Assembly: GCA_964464965.1 (NCBI GenBank)
Contig: CAYXHM010000002.1
Coordinates: forward strand, 434,001 to 498,000
Source of the DNA: UBA5543 sp964464965
Lineage (GTDB): Bacteria; Bacteroidota; Bacteroidia; Chitinophagales; Chitinophagaceae
Reading direction: 5' to 3'
DNA: 64,000 nt
Below are positions 43,945 to 52,267 of the stretch, in pieces; positions within the stretch are counted from its first letter, which is position 1; each line of letters begins with the position of its first letter. A model generated the notes under the pieces. The model had not been told where the DNA came from. It was given only the letters and a program-made list of their open reading frames with translations, and searched no databases. A program made the translations under genes and the position numbers.

Positions 43945-44939
43945 AGAAAGAAGAACTGGTAAAACTGTTTAAAAACATTGCCAACCTGCATGTAGTAGTA
44001 GTGGGCGATGTAATGATAGATAACTATTGGTGGGGAGAGGTGGACAGGATATCGCCGGAAGCGCCAGTGCCTGTAGTCATGCTGAAGAAGCGCGAAAGCC
44101 GTATGGGCGGCGCAGCCAATGTGGCCATGAACTGCAGGGCGCTGGGTGCCAAAGTAACACTGGCCAGTGTAGTAGGTAATGACCACGAAGGACATTTACT
44201 GAAAGATATGGCCGGGCAGGAAGGTATAGACACATCGCTGCTAATGCTGAGCAGCGACCGTATAACCACTGCCAAAACACGCATCATGAGCCGTAGCCAG
44301 CATATACTGCGCATGGATGATGAAATGAGCGAAGAGTTAAGTGTAAAAGATGAGCACCCGTTTATAGACAAATTGCTGAAGTATTTACAAATACAGAAAC
44401 CGGATGTTGTGATTTTTGAAGATTACAACAAAGGCGTGCTGAAAGAAAATGTAATAGAAAGGACCATAGCGCATTGCAGGGAACTGGGACTGGTAATGGC
44501 GGTTGACCCAAAAAAATCAAACTTCCTGGCCTATAAAGGGGTGACCATTTTTAAACCAAACCTGAAAGAGGTAAAAGAAGGACTAAACATACCATTGCGC
44601 AACATTAATAAAGCTGCAATGGATAAGGTGCACAAAGAGTTACGGGCAAAACTGCACCATGAGATAACTTTTGTAACCCTTTCTGAGAAAGGGGTGTATT
44701 ACGGCAATTCAAGTTCTGAACTGCTGCCATCGCACCTGCGCACTATTGCTGACGTATCCGGTGCGGGCGATACTGTTATAGCTACCGCTGCTATAATATA
44801 CGCACTTACAAAAGACCCTGCGCTAATGGCTAAGATATCTAATATAGCCGGTGGCTTGGTATGCGAAGAGGTGGGCGTAGTTCCTATTGATAAAAAGACC
44901 TTGCTGGAAGAAAGTGTGCGGTTGCTGGCTACGGCTTAG
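43941..44939 (+). CDS. PfkB-family heptose-7-phosphate kinase-like protein (RfaE1/HldE1 domain)
   Basis: 332 residues. Motifs VVGDVMIDNYWWGEV near the start, GGAANVAMNCRALG, and the phosphate-binding DVSGAGDTVIATAAI at about 272-286. It resembles the kinase domain of HldE/RfaE, which phosphorylates D-glycero-beta-D-manno-heptose-7-phosphate for LPS core synthesis; the cytidylyl/adenylyl-transfer domain is absent. A different carbohydrate-kinase role is possible. Overlaps the amino acid permease by 4 bases and ends in overlap with hpt on the other strand. Confidence 0.85.
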   Translation: MKKEELVKLFKNIANLHVVVVGDVMIDNYWWGEVDRISPEAPVPVVMLKKRESRMGGAANVAMNCRALGAKVTLASVVGNDHEGHLLKDMAGQEGIDTSLLMLSSDRITTAKTRIMSRSQHILRMDDEMSEELSVKDEHPFIDKLLKYLQIQKPDVVIFEDYNKGVLKENVIERTIAHCRELGLVMAVDPKKSNFLAYKGVTIFKPNLKEVKEGLNIPLRNINKAAMDKVHKELRAKLHHEITFVTLSEKGVYYGNSSSELLPSHLRTIADVSGAGDTVIATAAIIYALTKDPALMAKISNIAGGLVCEEVGVVPIDKKTLLEESVRLLATA

Positions 44940-45478
44940 CGTTGCTCTGCCAGCATGTATATATGCGGCAGGTTGCGGCCATGGCCATTATAATCAAGCC
45001 CATAGCCTACAACAAATTTATCGGGTATTTCAAAGCCTGTGTAGTCCACACATACATCGTGCGTGCGCGCTTCCGGTTTGCACAGGATGCTGGCCAGTTT
45101 TACTGTTGCCGGTTGTTGCTGAGCTAATACTGGCAATAGTTCAAACATAGTCTTGCCGGTATCTATAATATCTTCTATCACTACCAGGTGTCTTCCGTTT
45201 ATATCCTGGTTAAGGCCCATCAGCGTTTTTACTGCCCCGGTAGATTGCATACCGTTATAAGAACCCAGTTTTATAAATGATATTTCTGCCGGGTAGTCTA
45301 TGTAGCGGAACAGGTCTGCCGCAAATATAAATGCCCCGTTTAACACACAAAGGAATAGCGGGTTTTTATCCCGGTATTCCTTTGCTATTTCTATCGCTAT
45401 TTCAGCTACTTTTTGTTGTATGCGGTTGCTATCTATAAACAGGTGAAAATCTTTATCGCCTACGCTTACCTTATCCAT
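44936..45478 (-). CDS. hpt: Hypoxanthine phosphoribosyltransferase
   Basis: 180 residues. The PRPP-binding loop is VVIEDIIDTGKTM at about 97-109, with LCVLNGAFIFAADL earlier and a late KFVVGYGLDYNGHGRNLPHI. It joins hypoxanthine (or guanine) to PRPP for purine salvage. Its stop TAA overlaps the heptose kinase stop TAG in the tetranucleotide TTAG at 44936-44939. Confidence 0.93.
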   Translation of the reverse strand: MDKVSVGDKDFHLFIDSNRIQQKVAEIAIEIAKEYRDKNPLFLCVLNGAFIFAADLFRYIDYPAEISFIKLGSYNGMQSTGAVKTLMGLNQDINGRHLVVIEDIIDTGKTMFELLPVLAQQQPATVKLASILCKPEARTHDVCVDYTGFEIPDKFVVGYGLDYNGHGRNLPHIYMLAEQR

Positions 45479-45486
45479 ATATGCAA

Positions 45487-47709
45487 CTATTGCTTTACAC
45501 GCAGGCTTTGCCCTTCACGTATCGTGTCAAAATCCAGCCCGTTCCAATCCATCAACTGGCGGATGGTGATGCCATGTTTTTTTGCGATAGTATATGCTGT
45601 GTCTCCGCGTTTTACCGTGTACATTTTAGCCGCATCTGTTTTTGGCTGTGCTGCCGCAGGTTGCTGAGTTTGTGCAGCAGCTGCGGGTAACGTTTGTTGT
45701 GCTAATACAGGCTGTTGTTGTACAGCTTGCTGTTGGCGTGGGGCGGGTGCATCCTTTTGCGCATATATTACGTTGTCAAACTGCTTTTTTAATGCATCCA
45801 GTTCAGATTTTTCATTTTGCACTGGTTCAGGTGTTGTATTTACTACCTCAGTTTTTTCTTCTTCTTTTTTCTTGTTTCTTCTCGCTTCACGCTTCGAGAT
45901 TTCTTCCTCTTCTTCTTCAGTAGTAGTTTCAGGCTTAACATTGCCTGTAGTGCGGTAAGAATACTGGCTACTGCTGTAAGACTGCACGGGTTGTTGTGCT
46001 ACCTGTTGCTGTTGCTGCTGCACAGGCTGTGGTCTGCTAATTTGTGCAGGGGCATTATTTTGTACAGCTGCCGGTCTTGCATGTTTAGTTGCAATGTAAG
46101 AAGACTCGTTTTTCCCGCTATAAGATTGTGCAGGAGGTGTTTGTATCGCCGCAGCCTGTTTATTTTGGCTATGAGCCTGTACGTTTGGGTATGGGCTTAC
46201 ACTGCTTTGCGAATTTTGGGTGCCGGCAGGTCCTGGTTTAGCTTGCGTAGCCGCTTCCCTTGCCTCTTTACGCGCCTGGCGTGCTTCCTTCATTTTTATC
46301 CAGAGCGGTTTTTCCTCTTCATGTGGAGGAGCGGGATTTTCACGGAATGTACCACGCGGAGCCTCGGTGGAATTGTTTTGCGTTGCAGCATTACCAGCTA
46401 CTATTGCACCATTTTTTTGTACAGCAGGTTTGGTGCCTGCCTGTGCCTGCAACTCAAGCGTAACACCCGGCATAGGTTCCTCACCTTCTTCTATATAATT
46501 CAGGTCGCGCAGGTATTTTAGCTGTATGCCTTCTTTCTGTGCTATTACCAGCATAGTTTCACCCGGCTTTACCAGGTGCATAGGCCTGATGCCCCAAAAG
46601 TGCTTACGCTCCAGGTACAATGGCATGTCTGCTTCCAGTGGTTCCTCTTTCAGGTCGTTCATTTCCAGGAACTTTTCGTACCGTATATTATTGCGTACGG
46701 CATATTGCAAAGGCATGTCGCCCTTTTTGCCATATACAGCCTTCAGGTTGTTCACCTTCGAAACGTTATAATTATCATCTACAGGTTGCTCAGCTTCCAC
46801 GCCACTTTCATTAGTGCGTTCAACTGTTTTCCTGTCCCTTGGACGTGTGTCTATATACTTTGATTCTCTTGCAGGTGGAGTGGTATTAATTACCTCAACA
46901 TTTGCAACAGGCACAGTAGCTATTGCAGGTGCGTTTACCATAGGTGCTGCTTCCACTACAGGCTGCGGTGCTGTATTTGTAGCATTATCAGTTTGCGGAA
47001 CATACCTCGGGTTTTGATTTTGTATGGGCGCAGTATAGTTGTCTGCCGGTGCTGCTGCTGCCACAGGCTCCGGAACTGTATTGTTAGTTTGCGGAACGTA
47101 CCTCGGGTTCTGATTTTGTACGGGCGCAGTGTAGTTATCTGCAGGTGCTGCAGACGCGATATTTTCTGCCTCACCTCCGCTACCCAGCCCCATAGCGGCA
47201 TAGGTATATTCCTGCAGGCGGTAATCTTCAATAATTTTAATGAGTAATAATGAGTACTTAGGATTAGTAGCGTAACCTGCCTTGCGCAAGCCTATAGCCC
47301 ATCCCGCATAATCTGTAACAGACAGTGTGAACAAAGAAGCATAACGCGGGTTTGACTTCAGGTAGTTTGACTGGTCCTGGTATGATTCAAAATCCAACTT
47401 GTATTTGCGGAAACATTCGTTAGGCGCATCATCTGTATAAGCATATTTTTCACCCTGCCATCCTGCTTTACATTTCAGGCCGAAGTGGTTGTTTGCTTCT
47501 ACCGCCAGTTTGCTGCTGCCTGCCCCGGTTTCGTGTATGCCCTGCGCCAGTTTAATAGCAGCGGGAATACCGGTGCGCTGTTGCTCGCTCATGGCCAGGC
47601 TACGGTAGCGGTCTATGTAGCGCAGCACATTCTCATTATTCAGCGCCTGTGCGCTTACATTCATCACACATGCCAACGCCAGGGCACATATCAGTAACAT
47701 TCTTTTCAT
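45487..47709 (-). CDS. LysM-containing glucosaminidase
   Basis: 740 residues. Signal peptide ending near MNVSAQA. Residues about 25-165 form a glucosaminidase domain (RTGIPAAIKLAQGIHETGAGSSKLA, NHFGLKC, AGWAIGLRKAGYATNPKY), which cleaves N-acetylglucosamine bonds in peptidoglycan. The middle is low-complexity, rich in Q, P, A and N, with a 32-residue tandem repeat (about 185-245). One LysM-like segment is near residue 380 (VKPGETMLVIAQKEG) and a clear LysM closes the protein (YTVKRGDTAYTIAKKHGI). Long for the family because of the Q-rich linker. Starts 20 bases after the O-methyltransferase gene ends... reading on the minus strand it precedes hpt by 8 bases and could be co-transcribed with it. 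Confidence 0.92.
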   Translation of the reverse strand: MKRMLLICALALACVMNVSAQALNNENVLRYIDRYRSLAMSEQQRTGIPAAIKLAQGIHETGAGSSKLAVEANNHFGLKCKAGWQGEKYAYTDDAPNECFRKYKLDFESYQDQSNYLKSNPRYASLFTLSVTDYAGWAIGLRKAGYATNPKYSLLLIKIIEDYRLQEYTYAAMGLGSGGEAENIASAAPADNYTAPVQNQNPRYVPQTNNTVPEPVAAAAPADNYTAPIQNQNPRYVPQTDNATNTAPQPVVEAAPMVNAPAIATVPVANVEVINTTPPARESKYIDTRPRDRKTVERTNESGVEAEQPVDDNYNVSKVNNLKAVYGKKGDMPLQYAVRNNIRYEKFLEMNDLKEEPLEADMPLYLERKHFWGIRPMHLVKPGETMLVIAQKEGIQLKYLRDLNYIEEGEEPMPGVTLELQAQAGTKPAVQKNGAIVAGNAATQNNSTEAPRGTFRENPAPPHEEEKPLWIKMKEARQARKEAREAATQAKPGPAGTQNSQSSVSPYPNVQAHSQNKQAAAIQTPPAQSYSGKNESSYIATKHARPAAVQNNAPAQISRPQPVQQQQQQVAQQPVQSYSSSQYSYRTTGNVKPETTTEEEEEEISKREARRNKKKEEEKTEVVNTTPEPVQNEKSELDALKKQFDNVIYAQKDAPAPRQQQAVQQQPVLAQQTLPAAAAQTQQPAAAQPKTDAAKMYTVKRGDTAYTIAKKHGITIRQLMDWNGLDFDTIREGQSLRVKQ
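46991..47151 (-). repeat. Two-copy 65-bp direct repeat inside the LysM glucosaminidase gene
   Basis: Units at 46991-47055 and 47087-47151, offset by 96 bases (32 codons), differ at few positions and encode the DNYTAP-QNQNPRYVPQT block. A recent internal duplication that could vary in copy number. Confidence 0.7.
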
Positions 47710-47729
47710 ACCGGTGTTTTTTTGTGTTC

Positions 47730-48377
47730 TTATTTTTTTCTGGCAATCATAATGCCGTCCCTTACGGGCAGCAATACATGTTCTATTCTATCATCGTTGC
47801 GTAGCTTTTCATTATATGCATGAATTGCTTTCGCGTTTTTACTTTGTTCTTCCACAGGTAAAACTACTTCACCATCGTACAGCACATTATCGGCCAATAT
47901 AAAACCCCCTTTACGCACTTTGTCAAACACCTGGTCGTAGTACAACCCGTAGTTAGTTTTGTCAGCATCAATAAAAACCAGGTCAAATTCCTCGTCCAGT
48001 GTAGGTATAATGTGTTCTGCCTCCCCTATGTGTTGTGTGATTTTTCGCTCTAATCCTGCGTCACAAATATAACGAAAACACATCTCTTGCAACTCTTCGT
48101 TAATGTCTATAGTGTGCAGGTGCCCGTCTTCAGTAAGTCCTTTAGCAAGGCATATAGCAGAATATCCGGTATATGTTCCTATCTCTAAAATCCGACGAGG
48201 CCTGAGCATGTAGCTAAGTGCCTGTAAAACAGCGCCTTGCAAGTGGCCTGACAACATCACGGGCAGTGCGACTTTTAAATTTGTTTCCCTGTTAAGTTTT
48301 GCAAGAACGGGATCTTCAGGTGTTGTATGGGTCTCTATGTAATTGTTAATATTTGGTGAATGTAAAAAGTCACTCAT
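47730..48377 (-). CDS. Class I SAM-dependent O-methyltransferase
   Basis: About 215 residues. The start MSDFLHSPNINNYIETH matches the usual N terminus; an in-frame TTG at 48416 would add 13 unusual residues. Motif I is RRILEIGTYTGYSAICLA, motif II EFDLVFIDADKTNYG, and a metal-binding-like LADNVLYDGEV follows, as in caffeoyl-CoA-type O-methyltransferases. Bacterial members methylate catechol-type or unknown small molecules. It lies between the LysM gene (20-base gap) and the sodium symporter (53 bases). Confidence 0.85.
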   Translation of the reverse strand: MSDFLHSPNINNYIETHTTPEDPVLAKLNRETNLKVALPVMLSGHLQGAVLQALSYMLRPRRILEIGTYTGYSAICLAKGLTEDGHLHTIDINEELQEMCFRYICDAGLERKITQHIGEAEHIIPTLDEEFDLVFIDADKTNYGLYYDQVFDKVRKGGFILADNVLYDGEVVLPVEEQSKNAKAIHAYNEKLRNDDRIEHVLLPVRDGIMIARKK

Positions 48378-48430
48378 AAAAGGCGTCGTTTTTTTGATGA
48401 ATTCAAAATTATCCAACGCAAAATTACATA

Positions 48431-49897
48431 CTATTTATAGAGGGTAGGTGGTGTTTTTTTAGAAAAAATATAAAGAAAGATGAATGCGATGGTAGCATTG
48501 ATGAGCAGCATTTCGTTGCCTATAACATAACCACCCAGCCAGGCCTTATCATTCTGTTTTAAGATATAGCATATTACAGGTGCAGCTATACACAAAAGTG
48601 GTACGAATTTGTTGTTTACATGCCGTTTGGTAAATATTCCGAAAGAGAACAACGCCAGCAGCGGGCCGTATGTATAGCCGGCCACTACAAGCAGTGTAGT
48701 TATCAGCGAACCGTTATCCACCTCGCGGAAGAAAAAGATACAGCCAAGAAATACTACTGCAAAAGTGTTGTGTACTATAAGGCGTATTTTATTCCTGCGC
48801 TTCTCATCCCAGTCGGCACGGCGTTTCATGCCCAGTATATCTATGCAGAAAGAAGATGTGAGGGCTGTCAGCGCCCCATCCGCACTTGGAAAGAGTGCAG
48901 ATATAAGCCCTATCATAAAACATACTGTAATGAAAAACGGCAAGCCGCTTTTCAGCGCTATATAGGGGAACAGGTCGTCGCCCGCTACAGTTATACCTTG
49001 TGCATCTGCATACAGGTACAGCAGGCCTCCCAGCAGCAGGAAGATGAAATTAGCCACCAGAAGGGTAAAACAAAAAGTGATCATGTTTTTCTGCGAATCT
49101 TTCAGGTTGCTCACACTGATGTTTTTCTGCATCATCTCCTGGTCCAGCCCGGTCATACCAATGGTAATAAAAGCCCCACCTACAACACTCTTCCAGAAAT
49201 TGCCACCCGATAGGATATCTGTATTCACCATGTTGGTATAGCCCTTAGCCGACATAGCCTGCCATGTACTTGAAATATCAAGCCCCAGGGTGTTCATGAT
49301 ATATATGACACAAACCAGTAGTGCCAGTATCATAAATGTGGTCTGCAGTGTGTCCGTCCATACAATAGTTTTTACACCGCCCTTATAGGTGTATAGCAGT
49401 ATGAGCACCAGTATCAGTACAGCGGTAAATTCAAAAGGGATACCCATGTCCTGCAACACAAATAGTTCCAGAACTTTTATTACCAGGTACAGCCGCAATG
49501 TCGCGCCCAGTGTACGGGATAGTATGAAGAATAATGCGCCTGTCTTATATGATGCAGTGCCAAGCCGCTGGTCAAGATAAGTATAGATAGAAGTAAGCTG
49601 CATTTTATAATAGATAGGCAGCAGTATAAAGGCTACTGCAAAATACCCAAGCCAGTAGCCTATCACCACCTGGAAATAGCCAAAGCCTCCGGTACCCACT
49701 GTGCCCGGTACAGATATAAAGGTCATACCCGACAATGATGTGCCTATCATACCAAAGGCTACCACCCACCATTTGCTGCTGCGGTTGCCTATAAAGAAAG
49801 ACTCATTATTTGAACCGCGTGCTGTGTAAAAAGCTATGCCCAGCAATAGCGCGAAATAAGATAATATGATAGTTAACAGTATGGCCGATGTGCTCAT
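48431..49897 (-). CDS. Sodium:solute symporter (SSS family)
   Basis: 488 residues with about 13 membrane segments. The N-terminal IILSYFALLLGIAFYTARG, then NESFFIGNRSSKWWVVAFGMIGTSLSGMTFISVPG with the sodium-site helix, GYWLGYFAVAFILLPIYYKM and LISALFPSADGALTALTSSF are typical. The substrate (sugar, carboxylate or amino acid) cannot be told. A second SSS member lies at 62.3-63.7 kb, only distantly similar by eye. Confidence 0.88.
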   Translation of the reverse strand: MSTSAILLTIILSYFALLLGIAFYTARGSNNESFFIGNRSSKWWVVAFGMIGTSLSGMTFISVPGTVGTGGFGYFQVVIGYWLGYFAVAFILLPIYYKMQLTSIYTYLDQRLGTASYKTGALFFILSRTLGATLRLYLVIKVLELFVLQDMGIPFEFTAVLILVLILLYTYKGGVKTIVWTDTLQTTFMILALLVCVIYIMNTLGLDISSTWQAMSAKGYTNMVNTDILSGGNFWKSVVGGAFITIGMTGLDQEMMQKNISVSNLKDSQKNMITFCFTLLVANFIFLLLGGLLYLYADAQGITVAGDDLFPYIALKSGLPFFITVCFMIGLISALFPSADGALTALTSSFCIDILGMKRRADWDEKRRNKIRLIVHNTFAVVFLGCIFFFREVDNGSLITTLLVVAGYTYGPLLALFSFGIFTKRHVNNKFVPLLCIAAPVICYILKQNDKAWLGGYVIGNEMLLINATIAFIFLYIFSKKTPPTLYK

Positions 49898-49944
49898 GGT
49901 GTGAAAATAGGGAAAATGTAAGTTGGTAAGGTAAGGTTCATATA

Positions 49945-49982
49945 AAAACTCATCGCAGGCATCTGTGCCTGCAATGAGTTTT
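49945..49982 (-). terminator. Terminator of the alpha/beta hydrolase gene
   Basis: Two paired blocks (AAAACTCAT with ATGAGTTTT, GCAGGCA with TGCCTGC) form a 17-position stem with one C-A mismatch and a TCTG loop. On the minus strand it ends in TTTTT. The hydrolase stop is 8 bases above it. Confidence 0.75.
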
Positions 49983-49989
49983 ATTTTTA

Positions 49990-50769
49990 CTATTTTCTTA
50001 TCCAGTTCAATACTTCACCTGCTGTTTGTTGCCAGTTAGGCAGCCCCAGTACATAGTGGTTGTTATCCATTAGTTTAAATTCTGTGACAGAGTTCTTGTC
50101 GGTATACCTTTTAAAGTTCCGCTGGTTGAGCGAGGCCGGAATAATATTATCAGCTTTCCCGGCTATGAATAACAGTGGGTTGTGTGGCTTGCTGAAATCA
50201 ACATGCGCGGCAGATGTTAATCCTCCTCTTGTTACGGTTTTAGATTCAGGGATGATATTCTCTTCGTAGGCTGCCTGCTGTGCCGATAAACTCATGCCAT
50301 TGGTAAAAGCATATTGCCAGGTTTTAAAACCCATCAGGTATGTTTTGTCTGTTGACGTAAATAAACCTAATGCGCGCCAGGTGCTTTTGAGGAAAGAGAA
50401 CTCGTAGGGTATTACTCCCTGCGGTGGTACAGAGTGTATTACTACTGCAGCTTCTGCCAGCCCACGGTTCAGCAATATCTGGGTAATTAACCCGCCCAGT
50501 GAATGCCCTATTATTATTGGCTTTTCAGGTAATTGTTTAATGATATCGGCATAATGGTTTACCAGTTCAGTAAGTGTAAGCCTTGCCAGTTGTACGTCTT
50601 TTGGCTGCCTGTCCCTTACTTGTTTTGCAGTGCCCTCTTTGTATGGCCATGCGGGTGCCAGTGTTTTATAACCTTGTTGTTCAAAATAAGTTTTCCAGTT
50701 GTCCCAGCCATGATGTGTTACAAATGCACCTGTTACAAATACTACGGTTTTTGATTGAATGCTTTTCAT
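49990..50769 (-). CDS. Alpha/beta hydrolase
   Basis: 259 residues. The nucleophile elbow is IIIGHSLGGLITQILLNRG with Ser in GHSLGG, the acid GKADNIIP and a late LMDNNHYVLG giving the histidine. The start VVFVTGAFVTHHGWDNWKTYFEQQGYKTL is typical of many Bacteroidota hydrolases with no known substrate. No signal peptide. It is separated from the upstream Crp/Fnr-type gene by 75 bases, which carry a perfect palindrome; the two may form a small regulated unit. Confidence 0.9.
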   Translation of the reverse strand: MKSIQSKTVVFVTGAFVTHHGWDNWKTYFEQQGYKTLAPAWPYKEGTAKQVRDRQPKDVQLARLTLTELVNHYADIIKQLPEKPIIIGHSLGGLITQILLNRGLAEAAVVIHSVPPQGVIPYEFSFLKSTWRALGLFTSTDKTYLMGFKTWQYAFTNGMSLSAQQAAYEENIIPESKTVTRGGLTSAAHVDFSKPHNPLLFIAGKADNIIPASLNQRNFKRYTDKNSVTEFKLMDNNHYVLGLPNWQQTAGEVLNWIRK

Positions 50770-50831
50770 AATTGTATCTTTTTTAGTTTGTGATTATTAT
50801 GATACAAAGGTCAATCGGCCAACCGGCAATA

Positions 50832-50851
50832 ATTTTAACCTGGGTTAAAAT
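50832..50851. promoter_or_regulatory. 20-bp perfect palindrome, candidate operator for the Crp/Fnr-type regulator
   Basis: ATTTTAACC-TG-GGTTAAAAT: 9-base arms and a 2-base centre. It covers the last codons of the Crp-type gene and the start of the gap before the hydrolase gene, near the place where its -33 box would be. Symmetric two-fold sites are the usual targets of dimeric Crp/Fnr proteins. Confidence 0.45.
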
Positions 50852-51432
50852 CGGTTATGAAGCGCCATTCTTTTTCTTATACGACTGAGGGAGGGACCCT
50901 GTATGCCCAGGTAGGATGCAAGATGGTATAGTGGGACATTGTTAAATATATCAGGATGTTGATTGACCATGGCAATGTAACGCTCTTCAGGGCTCTGAAA
51001 CATAAAACTTTCCATGCGGTCGTTACCGATAGAAAATGCAGTTTCTGCAATGAGCCTCCCCAGGCGCTCCCAGTGGTGCGATGTGCTATATAACTTCTGC
51101 AACTGCTCTATATGAATGTAATATATTACAGCATTTGTAACTGCGGCCGTGTAGTAATTACAGGGTGTCTGGCTTACAAAACTTTTGTAGGCTACCACCA
51201 CCTGGTTTTTCGAGTAGAAGTACATGTTCTTTTCTTCCCCGGTCTTTTCATCTATATAGTAGGTGCGGAACACACCATCCATAATTACGCCCAGGTGTTT
51301 ACAAACATTCTTATACTCATTAAAAAAGTCTCCTTTTTTATAAGACTTTTCCAGCCACATATTTTCTGAGAGTATAAACTGCTCTTCCGTCATCTGCCCG
51401 AAGGCCTGTATGATATGTTGTAATTGTTCCAT
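50845..51432 (-). CDS. Crp/Fnr family transcriptional regulator
   Basis: 195 residues. The N-terminal cyclic-nucleotide-binding-type domain (about 1-115) shows SYKKGDFFNEYKNVCKHLGVIMDGVFRTYYI but without the arginine and glutamate that bind cAMP in Crp. The C-terminal HTH domain reads PLYHLASYLGIQGPSLSRIRKRM. Members of this type in Bacteroidota are local one-component regulators. It is upstream of the hydrolase on the same strand. Confidence 0.88.
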   Translation of the reverse strand: MEQLQHIIQAFGQMTEEQFILSENMWLEKSYKKGDFFNEYKNVCKHLGVIMDGVFRTYYIDEKTGEEKNMYFYSKNQVVVAYKSFVSQTPCNYYTAAVTNAVIYYIHIEQLQKLYSTSHHWERLGRLIAETAFSIGNDRMESFMFQSPEERYIAMVNQHPDIFNNVPLYHLASYLGIQGPSLSRIRKRMALHNRF

Positions 51433-51499
51433 AACCGGGTGTGTTGCACTACTAAAAGTAACACCTTGTTATGTACCGCGAAATAAATTTTGTATGTTT

Positions 51500-52159
51500 T
51501 TAGAAACCTGCGTTGATACCTATTCTTATAGTAAATGGACTTATATACACGCTATTAGAAGTGTGCAATATATCATACAAGCCCATCACAACGATTGATG
51601 CACGGTCGCCGATAGGCTGGCGCAGCCCGCCACCTAAAAATAACCTTGGTGCATTAATAACTTCTTTCTCTTTTATAATAGGAAGCACCCCGTACTGCGT
51701 GAAATCGTTAGTATATATGGTTTGAGAAAAAATATTGTGCTCATACTCTGCATGAGCGAATATGTTGTTCCATATAATATGCCGCGCCCACACACTGGGT
51801 GAATATATGTGTGCAGTTAATGGTCGGTATTCTGAAGCGCCGGAGTTCGGGTCAACAATTACGCTGTTGTAATTTTTGATGCGCAGATACTGATATCCAA
51901 ACCCGATACCGGCAGAAAACCCATCTGTAATCCTGTAGCCAAATATAGGTGTTACACCCAAATTAGTAAATCCCCCACCAACAGCAAATAAACCCCAGCC
52001 GCCAAATATAAGCCGGTCAGGGTCTATAAGTTTGTCGCTTTTTACGTTTTTTTCAGACTTGTTCAGGGGTTTGCCGGAGCTACTGTACACTTCGTCCTGC
52101 GCTGTAGCAGCAACACTTATCATCAATGCCAGCAGTATGGTAAACAGTTTGTGCTTCAT
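51500..52159 (-). CDS. Outer membrane beta-barrel protein, unknown function
   Basis: About 219 residues. Signal peptide MKHKLFTILLALMISVAATAQ. The rest is beta-rich with repeated glycine and aromatic residues (FGGWGLFAVGGGFTNLGVTPIFGYRI, FSAGIGFGYQYLRI, HIIWNNIFAHAEYEHNIF) and ends in VYISPFTIRIGINAGF with a C-terminal phenylalanine. It looks like a small outer membrane barrel; no family name is certain. An in-frame TTG at 52165 was rejected in favour of the ATG at 52159. Confidence 0.78.
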   Translation of the reverse strand: MKHKLFTILLALMISVAATAQDEVYSSSGKPLNKSEKNVKSDKLIDPDRLIFGGWGLFAVGGGFTNLGVTPIFGYRITDGFSAGIGFGYQYLRIKNYNSVIVDPNSGASEYRPLTAHIYSPSVWARHIIWNNIFAHAEYEHNIFSQTIYTNDFTQYGVLPIIKEKEVINAPRLFLGGGLRQPIGDRASIVVMGLYDILHTSNSVYISPFTIRIGINAGF

Positions 52160-52267
52160 AATCAATTCTTACAAAGGGGACTAAAGCAAAGTTAACTCAA
52201 AACGTTTTAGGGCTGCATATTATTATAGCGTGTAACGTATCGAAACTGTAAAAGTTTTCACAAAAAC

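Noticed and set aside
45817..46521. 234-residue frame opposite the LysM glucosaminidase
   Set aside because: Its cysteine/leucine/phenylalanine-rich composition is the reverse reading of a Q/K/E-rich linker, and the real gene has clear domains.
48378..48416. TTG-started extension of the O-methyltransferase
   Set aside because: The ATG at 48377 gives the family's usual N terminus; the extension shows no conserved features.
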